Assembly: GCA_002633005.1 (NCBI GenBank)
Contig: NMRA01000524.1
Location: 126,381 to 190,380 of the forward strand
DNA from: Phoronis australis
Taxonomy: Eukaryota > Phoronida > Phoronidae
DNA length: 64,000 bases
Direction: 5' to 3'
A program made the translations under genes and the position numbers. The notes under the pieces were generated by a model. It was not told the origin of the DNA. It saw only the letters and a list, made by a program, of their open reading frames with translations, and did no database searches. Shown here piece by piece: positions 12,814-24,800 of the stretch (position 1 is its first letter; every line of letters begins with the position of its first letter).

Positions 12814-14346
12814 AAGAGCAACGCAGAGCGTTGAAATGCGCCCACAATTGCACCACATACGGTATCCTTCTAGGGTTGTTTATTGGTACCATAAAGTGGC
12901 CAGTAGAGGGCATATATGTAGTATGTTGTACTTCGCAAAATGGAAAGGCATGGTCATTGTCTCCTCAATAGGCTAGGGGCAAAATGTGAGTAATCTTCAT
13001 CATACAAGCACATCATATACACCAGGTGCTTAAAGCACTACAGAAACATAGAATTAAAAACAAATTTACCAACATACCAGATTAGCACAGCATTAGAATG
13101 CCAGAAACAAATTTCTACAAGGAACTTTTCCTTCATAGTCACGAAGTAACACAAAGTATACACCTGAAGACCTATGAAAATACAGAGGTCAATGTAAAAT
13201 ACTAAAATTGCCACTAGAGGCAAATATTAAAATTGCCACTACAGGCATACCGGTAGTCAGAATCATCCAAAAGTCGTCATCGTCCGTTGTCAACATCACA
13301 TAAATACACTTGCTAAATTTAGTAAAAATCCTGCAAACAGTTTGGGAGATACAGCCATGGGCGCAAAAAAAACAAAACTGCCACTAGGAGGCGCCACAGT
13401 CGTCCAAATCGTCTGAAAATCAATGTCAGCTGTCTTCCTTATAGTAAGCACATACACGCCAATTTTCACAATCATCCTTTGAGCGGTTTGGTTGATAGAG
13501 GGGTGGATGCAAAAATACAGACTCAAAAACAGTAAAAATGGCCACTAGGTGGCGCAAACTATGTCAAATCCATCTGAAAATGGGAGGATAGCGTCATCTC
13601 ACTAATAGGTGCCTACATACCAAATTTCATGAAAATCCGTTCAAGACTTTTGAAGATACAAAGGTAAGCGTAAAAAACTAAAATTGCCACTAGGGGGCAT
13701 ACCGGTAGTCGGATCCGTCCAAAAGTCGTCATCTTCCGTTGTTAACATCATATAAATATACTTACACAATTTCGTAAAGATCCTGCGAACGGTTTATGAG
13801 ATACAGCCATAGGCGCAAAAAAAAACTTCCACTAGGAGGCGCCACAGTATTCGAAATTGTCGGAAAATCATCGTCAACCGTTCTCTACATAGTAAGCATA
13901 TACATGCCAATTTTCACAATCATCCTTTGAGCGGTTTGGTTGATATAGGGGTGGACGCACAAAAACAGACTCAAAAACACTAAAAATGGCCACTAGGTGG
14001 CGCAAACTATGTCGAATCCATTTGAAAACGGCAGGATAGCGTCATCTAACTAATAGGTGCCTACATACCAAATTTCATGAAAATCCGTTCAGGACTTTTG
14101 AAGATACAAAGGTAAGCGTAAAAAACTAAAATTGCCACTAGGGGGCACACCGGTAGTCGGATCCGTCCGAAAGTTCGCACATGCCGTCCCATTCATGAAT
14201 GGAACATATGTGCCAAATTTCATGAACGTATGTGAAAGGGTTTTTGAGATAGAGCAGCGGACGCCGGACGCCGCCCGGACGGACAGACGGACGGACAGAG
14301 ATGACGGCATAATGCGTCCACATATAAATTTGTGGGCGCATGAAAA
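12814..14346 (+). repeat. Long repeat element, copy 2 (two full units plus a partial)
   Basis: Same start (aagagcaacgcagagcgttg then aatgcgcccac) and same terminal palindrome (atgcgtccacat ... gtgggcgcat at about 14311-14341) as copies 1 and 3. The internal landmark ggccactaggtggcgcaaac occurs at about 13539 and 13986, so the units are about 450 bp. A (GGAC)n-like run lies just before the terminal palindrome at 14262-14300. There is no ORF with a recognisable domain. Confidence 0.85.
12894..14150 (+). promoter_or_regulatory. CTCF-like motif array in repeat copy 2
   Basis: About nine same-strand boxes lie near 12894, 13208, 13236, 13377, 13539, 13684, 13828, 13986 and 14131. The best read ggccactaggtggcgc and gccactaggaggcgccac. 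The match to the CTCF core is by eye; function is inferred only. Confidence 0.4.
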
Positions 14347-14519
14347 TTGAGAAATTACAATTTATTTTAATTGTTATTTTCAAAACATTTCATTAAGTAT
14401 GTAATTGCATTGTTATAAAGCAACACGTTGACATCACATCAATAAGAATTATTAGATAAGTCTTCATAAACGCCATCTGTTGGTCACATCAAGTGACTTA
14501 CAGTTAAGTATGAAAAGAT

Positions 14520-14608
14520 TTCTGCCTGGACGGGAGTTTAAACCTGGGACTTTCTGCTTACCATGCAGACGCTCAGGTATAACTTCACATAGCTATATAG
14601 GGACCACC
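14520..14608 (-). other. tRNA-derived SINE-like sequence
   Basis: On the minus strand, tagctatgtgaagttatac resembles an A box region. It is followed by a 4-bp anticodon-like stem (ctgc/gcag) with the 7-base loop atggtaa, then cccaggtttaaactccc, which resembles a T arm and B box. Several key bases are changed, so it is unlikely to be a working tRNA. Confidence 0.4.
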
Positions 14609-14640
14609 GGATGATTACTTATATATAGGTCACGTGGGAC

Positions 14641-14796
14641 CAGTGCTGTAGTGGAACGTAGGTGCACGTAGGAACAGCCAACCACCTTTTAGCATTTGAA
14701 CAAAGCGCCTACGCACCGTACGTTACGTTCAGCGCTCAATGCAATACAGTGGGCTTTGGGCGCCTACTTACCTCTAATTTTACCACTACAGCACTG
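14641..14796. mobile_element. 156-bp palindromic MITE
   Basis: The ends cagtgctgtagtgg (14641-14654) and ccactacagcactg (14783-14796) are perfect 14-bp inverted repeats, and the interior is also partly palindromic (gtaggtgcacgtagg against cgcctacttacctc). There is no coding capacity. A clear target duplication is not visible; gggac occurs on both sides but not symmetrically. Confidence 0.8.
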
Positions 14797-15069
14797 CCTG
14801 GGACGACCAAAACATGGTGTGTAAACTAATAATTCATACTTATTTGATTAAGAGTTAAAAGACCATCACTGGGAAGAAGTTTAATAAATTAGAATGGCTT
14901 GCTTTCAAATTCTTTTGATGCAGTTTATAATAGTGATTGTTTGGTCAAATTATTTATAAACACAACACATACAGCGATGATGTGAATATGAAGTAGGTTG
15001 AAAATTGCTAATTTTAATGTTTTTAAAAATGAGTTTTATGTCGAAAATGATCCGCCATAAATCACTCAA

Positions 15070-15310
15070 CCGCGTCTAGTAAACTATCGAGATCTGGTGT
15101 TGGGGAATAACATTGCATGATGCAGGCTATGCGAGCCCCCAAGGTACGTCATTAGTGCAAAGGTCACCTAATTACAGATTTTTTTGTTTTCATGTTTACA
15201 AGTTGTCAATAAATACAACTGCACTTTGTTTAGAGCAGATCATGCTCAAATCGCATTTTCAGTTAGTTCCTGTTATACGTTTAACATAGTTAGGAGCATT
15301 GTTCTTAAAA
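15070..15310 (+). repeat. Dispersed repeat family B, copy 1
   Basis: Shares an ordered series of blocks with 48470-48700: tggtg-tggggaat, tgcatgatgc-ggctaYg, gtacgtcattagtgcaaagg, aactgcactttgtttag, and catagttaggag. The family is diverged and non-coding. This copy begins just beyond the carboxypeptidase stop codon, so it probably lies in the 3' UTR or just past it. Confidence 0.6.
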
Positions 15311-15340
15311 TTACTGAGTGCTGTCACATGATGCCGTATG

Positions 15341-15853
15341 CTATTGGAAAGCAGCAATGTCGGGGAGAAAACAACGCACAAAAACATATATCACCTCTCG
15401 TCTTGATGATATGGCCACCTTTTCCTGACTACTGTTACTGTTGGAACTGGCAACTCTAGCGCCCCCTGGTGGCTCCTTAACCATTGGTGTAATCAGTAGG
15501 TGTCCGTTGGGCGAAACAGTTTGAATAAACTCGTTGGAAAACGTACGCGAAGAGTCACCATTGGGCTGGTGAATCTCGGCATTATTATTTTTATTTGCAC
15601 AAGAGCTGGATTTATTTTGCAGGAGACTCCTCTGCACTGCCGAGTTCCTGTTAGCAATTTCCGCCTCCGACATGTGTTCACCAGGCTTTTTGTAATCCCT
15701 CACATCAGGCGGCCCCGGAGTCCTAGATGAGATTTTTCCGTTTTGTCTGGAAACCGTTCGCTTGTTGCTAGAGGAATGCGGCTTCCCTGAATTACTTCCC
15801 GAAACGGCAAATTCCTTACGTTCTTGGTTGAACTCGGACTCTATCTGCGTCTC
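15341..15853 (-). CDS. AGBL2/3: Carboxypeptidase exon 27, C-terminal exon
   Basis: Acceptor ttgcag at 15854-15855, phase 0, 170 codons then TAG at 15341-15343. The protein is hydrophilic and Ser/Asn-rich (for example [18 protein letters not shown]), typical of a disordered tail. The last 18 residues (from [10 protein letters not shown]) are hydrophobic and unlike the rest, and a possible donor (GAG|GTGATA) sits at 15394. The exon could therefore end at 15395 and splice to an unseen exon. I prefer the stop because no further coding exon was found to the left. Confidence 0.75.
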   Translation of the reverse strand, partial: ETQIESEFNQERKEFAVSGSNSGKPHSSSNKRTVSRQNGKISSRTPGPPDVRDYKKPGEHMSEAEIANRNSAVQRSLLQNKSSSCANKNNNAEIHQPNGDSSRTFSNEFIQTVSPNGHLLITPMVKEPPGGARVASSNSNSSQEKVAISSRREVIYVFVRCFLPDIAAFQ

Positions 15854-18800
15854 CTGCAATTGTCAGCATGTAAAAGCATCAAGTGAAAATGAAAATTAAG
15901 ATTGGAGTCTGCTGAACACTTATTGATGAGTCCAAATCAACAGAAACTTTAAAAATTGAACTAATCACGTATTGTAGAACTGGGCACTCTAGAAAGGCCC
16001 ATTGGCCGAGGTATGTTATTAATTAATTATTAACACTTTTTAAAAGTTCAAATAGAATCCGTTAAGCAAAATATTTGAATGTAAACACAGATAGGGAGCT
16101 ATGAGGCAATGCACACAACACAATTGAAAATGTCACAAAGCTATGAAATTCGTTCAAATCCTGTCCACTTAACAGTCGTGTGTGAAATCAGGAATATTAT
16201 CAATATTATGCAATTAATGCCAAACTGGACTCGAAAGTCCAGGCCACAGTTTTATCACTCTCAACATCCTGTAGGCATTGAGACACAACTTGCGACTGAA
16301 TTCCCACATTCTGGATTCAACTCTCCTTTTTTTGTAGAGGTAAAAAACAAATTGTATGATTGGCCTATTTTTCAAAAGGTATGGATACTAACACACGTCT
16401 GAACCCAATCTGATACGAAAGTGAAGATCAGTTTGTTATGTCTTGCTTTGATTTTTAATCCTGAGGTCTACATTGCAAACTCAGAATGACACCAGAATGA
16501 AAAATAGTAAATTAATCTTGATGAAAAATAGTAAAAAGCAAACAGTGGTGCCTGTGCAGTGGTGGACCAAGTGCCCTATGGATACACAGCGATTGTTTGT
16601 AAATAATACTAAATAATCAGAGATGTCGCTGCAGTATAACGGGAACTGGTCATTATAGATAGCAGACGTCCAAAACTATGACTTTTGGAATATTTTTTTG
16701 ACTGTCTCGTACATGCGCTAGACTTCATCATGGCAGCAGAGACAAAGTCCCATCAAAATTTAAAACCAATTTTGTTGCAACTTAGCTTTGATTTTCGTTT
16801 TTCAGATGAAGAGGAAATACAGTTTTATGGGATGCCATAATGTAGGTCACATGTCACATGACATTCACATACTCGTATGTCGTGTTCTAGTTCAGCGATC
16901 TCTTCATCCGTCTGTTGCACAATCTGGTCGATATACTTTCCCGTAGTAGGACTACACGTGGCCTTGATTTTTTCCAGAGACAGAGATTGCCGAAGCTGTT
17001 TGACATTATGTAGCTCCTTTGATATGTCAGAGTTCACTGATCGCATCCGTCTGCTATCTGTAACACGATTTCTGTGACGTGGCATGTGCCCAGTGTCCGA
17101 CAGGAGAGGCTGGCTTCCGTACCGGTTATGGCGCTTCATGATTTGCTCTATATGTAAAGTAAATACAACGTCAAGTAATTGTATCAAGGACTCTACATGT
17201 AAATACAACGTCAAGTAATTGTATCAAGGACTCTACATGTAAAGTAAATACAACGTTAAGTAATTGTATCAAGGACTCTACATGTAAAGTAAATACAACG
17301 TTAAGTAATTGTATCAAGGACTCTACATGTAAAGTAAATACAACGTTAAGTAATTGTATCAAGACTCTACATGTAAAGTAAATACAACGTCAAGTAATTG
17401 TATCAAGGACTCTACATGTAAAGTAAATACAACGTTAAGTAATTGTATCAAGGACTCTACATGTAAAGTAAATACAACGTTAAGTAATTGTATCAAGGAC
17501 TCTACATGTAAAGTAAATACAACGTTAAGTAATTGTATCAAGACTCTACATGTAAAGTAAATACAACGTCAAGTAATTGTATCAAGGACTCTACATGTAA
17601 AGTAAATACAACGTTAAGTAATTGTATCAAGGACTCTACATGTAAAGTAAATACAACGTTAAGTAATTGTATCAAGGACTCTACATGTAAAGTAAATACA
17701 ACGTTAAGTAATTGTATCAAGACTCTACATGTAAAGTAAATACAACGTCAAGTAATTGTATCAAGGACTCTATATGTAAAGTAAATACAACGTCAAGNAG
17801 TGTTTTCATTGGGATAGTAAAGAGGAGAGATGGTGCGATTAATCTCGCCTTCTGAACTACATTCCCCTTCCTCACTGCCATCTGCAACGGGAGAGTCCAA
17901 AGTGAAAATGGGGGGGGAAAGGTGGCAGAAGGAAAAAATAAGATGATTTAAGCAAAGTATTGCCCGGGAATGGGCATAGGAACTAAATAAAATTAAAACT
18001 GAAATTTCATGACAGTAAAAGGCACTCTAACAGTCACTACATGCTAATGTTGTGAACAATTGCTCAAATAATATGGAAAAATGTAATCGTGAGCAGAACT
18101 GTTTCCCACAACAAGGATTCATGCATTCACTTAACAAGAGCAACGCGGAGCGTTGAAATGCGCCCACGAATGCATTGCAAATGGTGTGCTTTTACGGTTA
18201 TTTATTTGTATCATAAAAATGGCCACTAGATGGCGCAAAAACAGACAATCCATCCAAAAACAGGAACATGCCATATTTCATAAAAATCAGTCAATGAACT
18301 TCAGAGAAACAAAGGAAAACAGAAAATGAAATTGCCACCAGTGGGCACAGTGTCCGTTGGATTCTCCTGAAAGTTGTTGTCATCGTCTGTTGTTATCTTC
18401 ATATCAATACACTTACTAAATTCAGTAAAGATCCTGCAGTGGGTTTAGGAGATACAACTATGGGCGCAAAACAAAACTACCACTAGGAGGCGCCACAGTA
18501 GTCAGTCACCATAATCAAAGGTCGTCTTCACAAGAGAACATATATGCCAGTTTTCAAATGATTTGGTTGATACAGTGGTGGACACCAAAAACAAGATTTG
18601 AACACAGCAAAAATGGCCACTAGGTGGTGCAAAATTCCTCGATTCCATCCAAAAACAGGAACATAGCGTCACCACACCAATAGATGCCTATATTTAAAAT
18701 TTTATGAAAATCTGTTGAGGACCTTTAAACATACGGAGTTAAACTTAAAAAAATTAAAATTGCCAATAGGGGGCACAGCAGTAGTCAGATCTGTCCGAAA

Positions 18801-21800
18801 GTCGTTGTCATCCGTAGTCAACATCATATAACTACACTTGCTAAATTAAGTAAAGATCCTGTGAACAGTTTAGGAGATACAGCCATAGGCGCAAAAAAAA
18901 ATGCCACTAGGAGGTGCCACAGTAGTTGAAATCATCAGAAAATCATCGTCAACCGTCCTCTTCATAGTAAGCACATACATGACAATTTTCACAATCATCC
19001 TTTAAGCGGTTTGGTTGATGGAGGGGTGGACGCAATAAAACTCGAAAACAATAAAAATGACTACTAGGTGGCGCAAACTAGGTCGAATCCATCCGAAAAC
19101 GGAAAGATAGCATCATCTCACTTATTGGTGCCTACACACCAAATTTCATGAAAATCCGTTCAGGACTTTTAAAGATACAAAGGTAAGCGTAAAGAACTAA
19201 AATTGCCACTAGGGGGCACACAGGTAGTCGAATCCGTCCGAAAGTCCGCTCATGCCATCCCATTCATAAATGGAACATATGTGCCAAATTTCATGAACGT
19301 AATTTTGTCAATGGTTTTGGAGATAGAGCAGCAGACGCCGGACGCAGGCCGCCCGGACGGACGGTTGGAGATGACGGCATAATGCGTCCACATATGAATA
19401 TTACGTGGGTGCATAAAAATAAAACAAAGTCAGACCACCACCATCATACAAAACAGTAACCATTTGTATCTTGCTGAAATTTTGTAAGAAGGTGCACATT
19501 CGAATGCAGATAAGAACCATTTTTATGGTAGGGGGTGTGGATGGGCTTCCCAATATGGGGCTATATCAAAACTTGGCGGAAATAAAAAGTGCAAGCCAAG
19601 TTTATAACAAGAGCTAGAATTTTGCGCTATGTCTATACTTATTGAAAGAGGACTTAAAACATTACCCATATTTATGATCAAGCAAAATAACTGATATTGA
19701 ATACCATTTTATCTGAAGTGGTGCCCCAATTTATATCAAAATAGTGGAAAACCGGCCCGAATCTATACCAGAAAATTGAAACATTCACCCCATCTCAGCG
19801 CCACGTCCCCCTTACATTGAATGCGCCCTGGGAAAATAAACCTAGCTCCTCGTTCAGTCTGATGAATTCAAGTGACGTCACTTCACTTACCTAGACCCTC
19901 CCTTCCCTGACTGCCATCCACTACCAGCGATTTGTCGTAGTCCTCTTGATCCACTACACTATGGCTCCGCCCCCGATTGTGATTGGATGATGCAGATGTT
20001 GCCCTGGACGATCGGGCAGAATGAGATGATGACGGCTTTGCCGAAAAACCTGCACAAAGAGCAAGTAAGTTGCATGTGAAACAAATTTTTTCCAAGAAAT
20101 GTGAAATGTGAAAAGTGCCAGAGTCGGAGGATAAGTGGAACTAAAGAGAGACTGAAAGATGACATCACAGGTCAGAACTAAGTGTCTGTTACATTCTTGG
20201 GACATGCATGTAATTAAACTGATGAGTCTTGCTTTGTTTTCAAATAATTCAAGATTTGCAAGAAGACAAGTTAACGTCTTATTTTTTAAAATTTTAGCAT
20301 CCAGAGTGAAGCTCTTTGGCAATTTTTTTGGAGTGTTAGCCACCTGCAAACTTGGTTTTCTCCTAGGGTCTGTTTCCCGAGCAATCACTTGAAGTTGAGA
20401 AATATCCCCTTACACTCCGCATAACAACACTTCGACTTGCATAAGTCGAATTGAACAGGATCAGATGATTTCATCCAAGTATGACCACATCCAACTTATT
20501 GGAAGGCCCATGCCCTTTAACTACTGGGTTCTGAGCATAAAAGAGGCAGGGCCGGGCTTGATTCAGCCAATCACGAAAAGCTAGTTGTTCACCTAAAAAC
20601 AGGACTGACATGGTGGAATGAACAATGTTCATAGCTGACCACATTACAAAGTATTGAAATAACAATTGTTATCTAACAGTGGCTTGGTAGAATTTGAGAG
20701 CCTAGCTGTGGAGCCCATCTCTGCTCTTTGTCAGGGCACTGGGCTGATCTCCCAACAAAGAGCCCACGATGGTTTCGAAAGCTAGGCTGGCAAGTAAAGC
20801 TATTTCAACTTCATAAAGGAGGCAAAAAGTTTATAGAGGACACTGAAAGATGTGGAAAGTTATACATTACGACAAAAGATCTAAATGGAGTCCAGTAAAG
20901 GATAATTCTCTTCTAAGCGAGGACATGTATCATGTAGGCTCAAAAATAAAACTGGAACTATGTTAGTTTTGAAGAAAACGCAATACTAATCTTGGGAAAG
21001 AAAAACTGAGAAATCTCTCAGACAAAAAGAAAATTGTAAATAACGTCACGTGATCAGTACATAATGAATACAATGTAAACACAACCAGATATAAAAACGA
21101 TAATGAGCGTAAACACAAGCACGTTATCTACAGTAGCATTACTAACAATAAACTACAGCGCAATCAGATGGCATTCTCAAGAAAGAGAAAGACAGCAATC
21201 AGGGTCATCCTGGCATAATTTTACAAACAATTCTAGCAAACTACTCGTTAAAAATATCATCTGATTTAGACCTCTTACAAATAAAGTACTGATTTCCAAC
21301 AGGATTATTTTTCCTTAAAATGATAACTTCAAAAGTGAAATCTGAGCTAGGAGAGAACAAAAAATTCGCTATAGCTTGAGACAAAATTTGGCTTTACCTG
21401 CACCTCCACTTTGTGCACCAAAAGTAAACTGGACAAAGCACTAACTAATCTACAACATAGCGTTTGGTCTCAGAACCAGCCTATTGGGCCAGCCTATTGG
21501 GCCAGTCATATACTTCTTCCGTCGTATAACACAATTTAAGGTGCCAATGTAGTTTATTGAGGCTGGACTCAGAGCAATAATGAACTGCCAGAATTCCCCG
21601 AGCCAGAAATTAATTCTAATCCGAATAACGAATAATTTGAACCTAGTTTTATAATGAAAAGTGGTCTAAATGAGAGATAAGCTTTTAGACAGGAGACAGG
21701 TTTATTGAAGGTTATCAAAAAGTATTTCAATGTTCAGATGATTGTGTACCAAACAGCTGTTATAAAATACACCAAGGTTATGTTTTGAGCATCTATTGCA

Positions 21801-24800
21801 AAGTAACAAGCTTGTGACGGTGGAGCTATACGTTTCTGAAATTATTTAAATTGTACACACTTGAACTAAATTTTGATTTTATAAATGTCCTCCAGCTTGT
21901 GGTGACCTTCATTAAAGCTATTCCAAAGTATGCATACTCATAACGAAGTATGCATACCTGAGAACATCTCCAATTATTTATGGCAAGAGATATACATTTA
22001 CTTTTAATTACCTCCAACCACCCAGTAAGATAAAATTCTAATGTGCAAGAGCAACACTGAAATTTAACAGAGAATACAAGACACCATTTTTCAAAAAAAA
22101 AAACACTTCTATTCACATGAACAACCGATAAGCAAAATTTTTTTAATGTTATGAGTAACCTAGTGAATTTAGCCGAGTGCAAATCCATTTTTCTTTAAGC
22201 AAAAAGCATGTAGAATATATCAAGTGCTTGGCTTTACACCAATATGCCAACGATAACATCACGTGACCACGTATTTTTGACAAAAATTAAGTAAAAAGAA
22301 AAAATTGTATTTTTATCCCAAACAACCATGTCAGAAACATACCACCGATTTTGTTTTGAAGTAGATATTCAAGATAAAGTCTTAGTAACAGTTTTGTGTG
22401 TTTTGTGCAACTTTGGATTGTTACCTAATACACATCTTACTCCCAGTTGCTATAGCAACTTATTTAAAACAATGGCTAACAGTGTTGAACAGTCCAGTTA
22501 TTAAATGATGATATCTCAAAATTCAGTTTGCACCTGATCAGCCACTTCTGAAGTAGGGTGCTCCAAAGTAAGCCAAATTTCGACACTTTTTCTAGGGTTA
22601 CTCATAATCTTAAAGAAACGCATAATTCACAATCGCAAACCACAACTCACTCTGCAAAATGCCTTGGTCACACATGAAGCTTCCTAAATATCCATAAATT
22701 TCTGTCGGACAAAAAGTCATATTGACCAACAATCCAGCATTTATTGCAAGGGCCAGTTGGGCATCAGTGTCAAAAATACCCAACAGCAAAACTTACTACT
22801 GATCATACAAAAATCGCCCGTTCAAACAGCAGTTGCCAATATGTGACCAAGGCATAAAAATGGCTATGACTAAGACATAGAACAGAGTCTAAAAGAGATT
22901 GGCTTGAAAGCCCACACAACTACGATCAGGAAAAACTGACGAGACAGCTAGTGTTTTACCAGTACAGTGAAGATCGAAGGGAATAGTCGACGGGCGTGGT
23001 AAGGGTGCCAGGTGCAGGGGTTTCTTATAAGACACACCTATGAAGCCTAGGAGGGGTACATTCAAGGGGAGACAATAAGGTTGTGCAGTTGAATGCTATA
23101 GATTACAGTTTGTACCCCTCAATGAACATCAGAACATTTGAAATTGCAGATGAGGAAGACGAGGCAAAGAAATTCCAAGTCACAAGAAGAATTACTATAA
23201 ACTAATTAATTTCAATTATGCAAAAATGGTTAAAAACCATGACAACATCTCTGTGGGGTAACTGCAAACAATGTTCCACTGCAGGCACAATCACGACTTG
23301 TTACACAAGGTTTGAAAAGAATGACCTCAACATTAAATAGAATGGGCAATACGCCTGTCTTCAGTCAAAAGAAACATTTGATTTAGACAACTTTCAATAA
23401 AACTAGGGTCAGTTTCATGAAAGCGACTAAAGATTTAAGACAGAAAATTGGTCTTACACTCCCACTTCCAAGTTACTGAATAAACGTTTAGCCAAGTAAT
23501 TACCAGCACACTTGGCTAAACCTTTATTCAGTAATTGTGAGGTAAGAGCGTAAGACCGAATTTCTGACTCGAGTCTTAAGTCACTTTTCACGAAACGTGG
23601 AGGCCCGTACCTAGAGTTAATTTTTTAATTAGGTCTACGATTTGTCTCAACTTCCAAATTTTGGAACTATCACATCCGGTAAATTAGTCAATATTCAGAC
23701 AAAACTTAATCCCAAACTTATAAAAAAAATAATTGCAGGCAGTCTGATACACGTTGTATCAGACGTGCGCAGGCCTCGCATGTGGGCCCAATGCACTGAT
23801 CACCTGGAAATATTTTTATGCTTTACTGATGTATGGTTAAAACCGAGCTGAGGAGCTAGAAACCTGGCTCAATGGTTTAGCAGTGTGACATGGTGGGACT
23901 TGAACCCACGACCTCGAGTAAAGAAAGCGGGCACTTATCAACCAGGCCACACTGCCTCCCCAAACTTAGGTCAAACTTTTAAGAAAGAGATCTTAAAAGA
24001 TCTCTTTCTTAAGATCTCTTTCTTGAAACGAAGTTTTATGTTAAAATTGGCTGAAATTTAAGATTTGTCTAAAGTAAGTTAGTTTTCTTGAAACAGTCCC
24101 CTGGTCTTTATTTGTTTCAGGAAGTAATTCCACTGCTTCAGCAATAGTTCGTCCAAAGCTCAGTCAGAAATATTAATCCATCTTTTAAGACGGATTAAAA
24201 TCTCTAGTAATCTGGGTAAGGAAAAAGTCGAGAACAAGTTTGTAATGAATTTCTGGCGAGTAGTCTAAATTGAAAGATATCTTTTTTATGAAGGCGCCCT
24301 CATAGAAACATCGAACACATGAACTCAATAAAAACGTGACGGATACTTTAAATTCAAACTTTACACACTTCAAACCACTCGGCAAATGCATGAACGTCAA
24401 ACAATCGGTTTGTTGCGGTGGGGAGTGGGGTCGAACGTGCCCAAAACAAATGGTTCTCACCAAGCACAATTCTTACCAATGATAAACAGGCTTTTCGATT
24501 TGTCAGGCATGACAACACCTGCACGCAAAATGTCAGCATCATCAAATATTGTTCCATCAAAAGATTAAAGTAATTACAAAAAAATAGGTGGAAAACTGGT
24601 TGAGATTATCTAAGACCTTAATAAATGACCTCAACTCTATAAGTCAAATATTGAAAAACTATGCTTTTTGTCTCACATCAAAAGTTTATATTTTCTGAAT
24701 GGAAAAAGATCGAGGATTCAAAAAATATCCTTCTTACTACTGACAGGACCATGTTTTTTAACTCCAAAAGAACGGTACATTCATAGCAAAATAGCCCCCC

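Noticed and set aside
15184-15459. 91-codon plus-strand frame
   Set aside because: It overlaps the C-terminal carboxypeptidase exon antisense and the family B repeat; there are no motifs.
17150-17797. Regular repeats that could be mistaken for a CRISPR array or a repeat protein gene
   Set aside because: Units are contiguous with no unique spacers, and the genome is eukaryotic. The Asn/Thr/Cys-rich frames on the plus strand and the Leu/Val-rich frames on the minus strand are translations of a 45-bp minisatellite.
18136-19420. Coding transposon inside repeat copy 3
   Set aside because: No frame longer than about 60 codons persists between copies, and copy-to-copy changes include frame-breaking indels.
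20285-20388. Possible extra carboxypeptidase exon (peptide like [18 protein letters not shown])
   Set aside because: The composition is coding-like and an acceptor is possible, but no donor gives the phase 1 needed to join exon 24.
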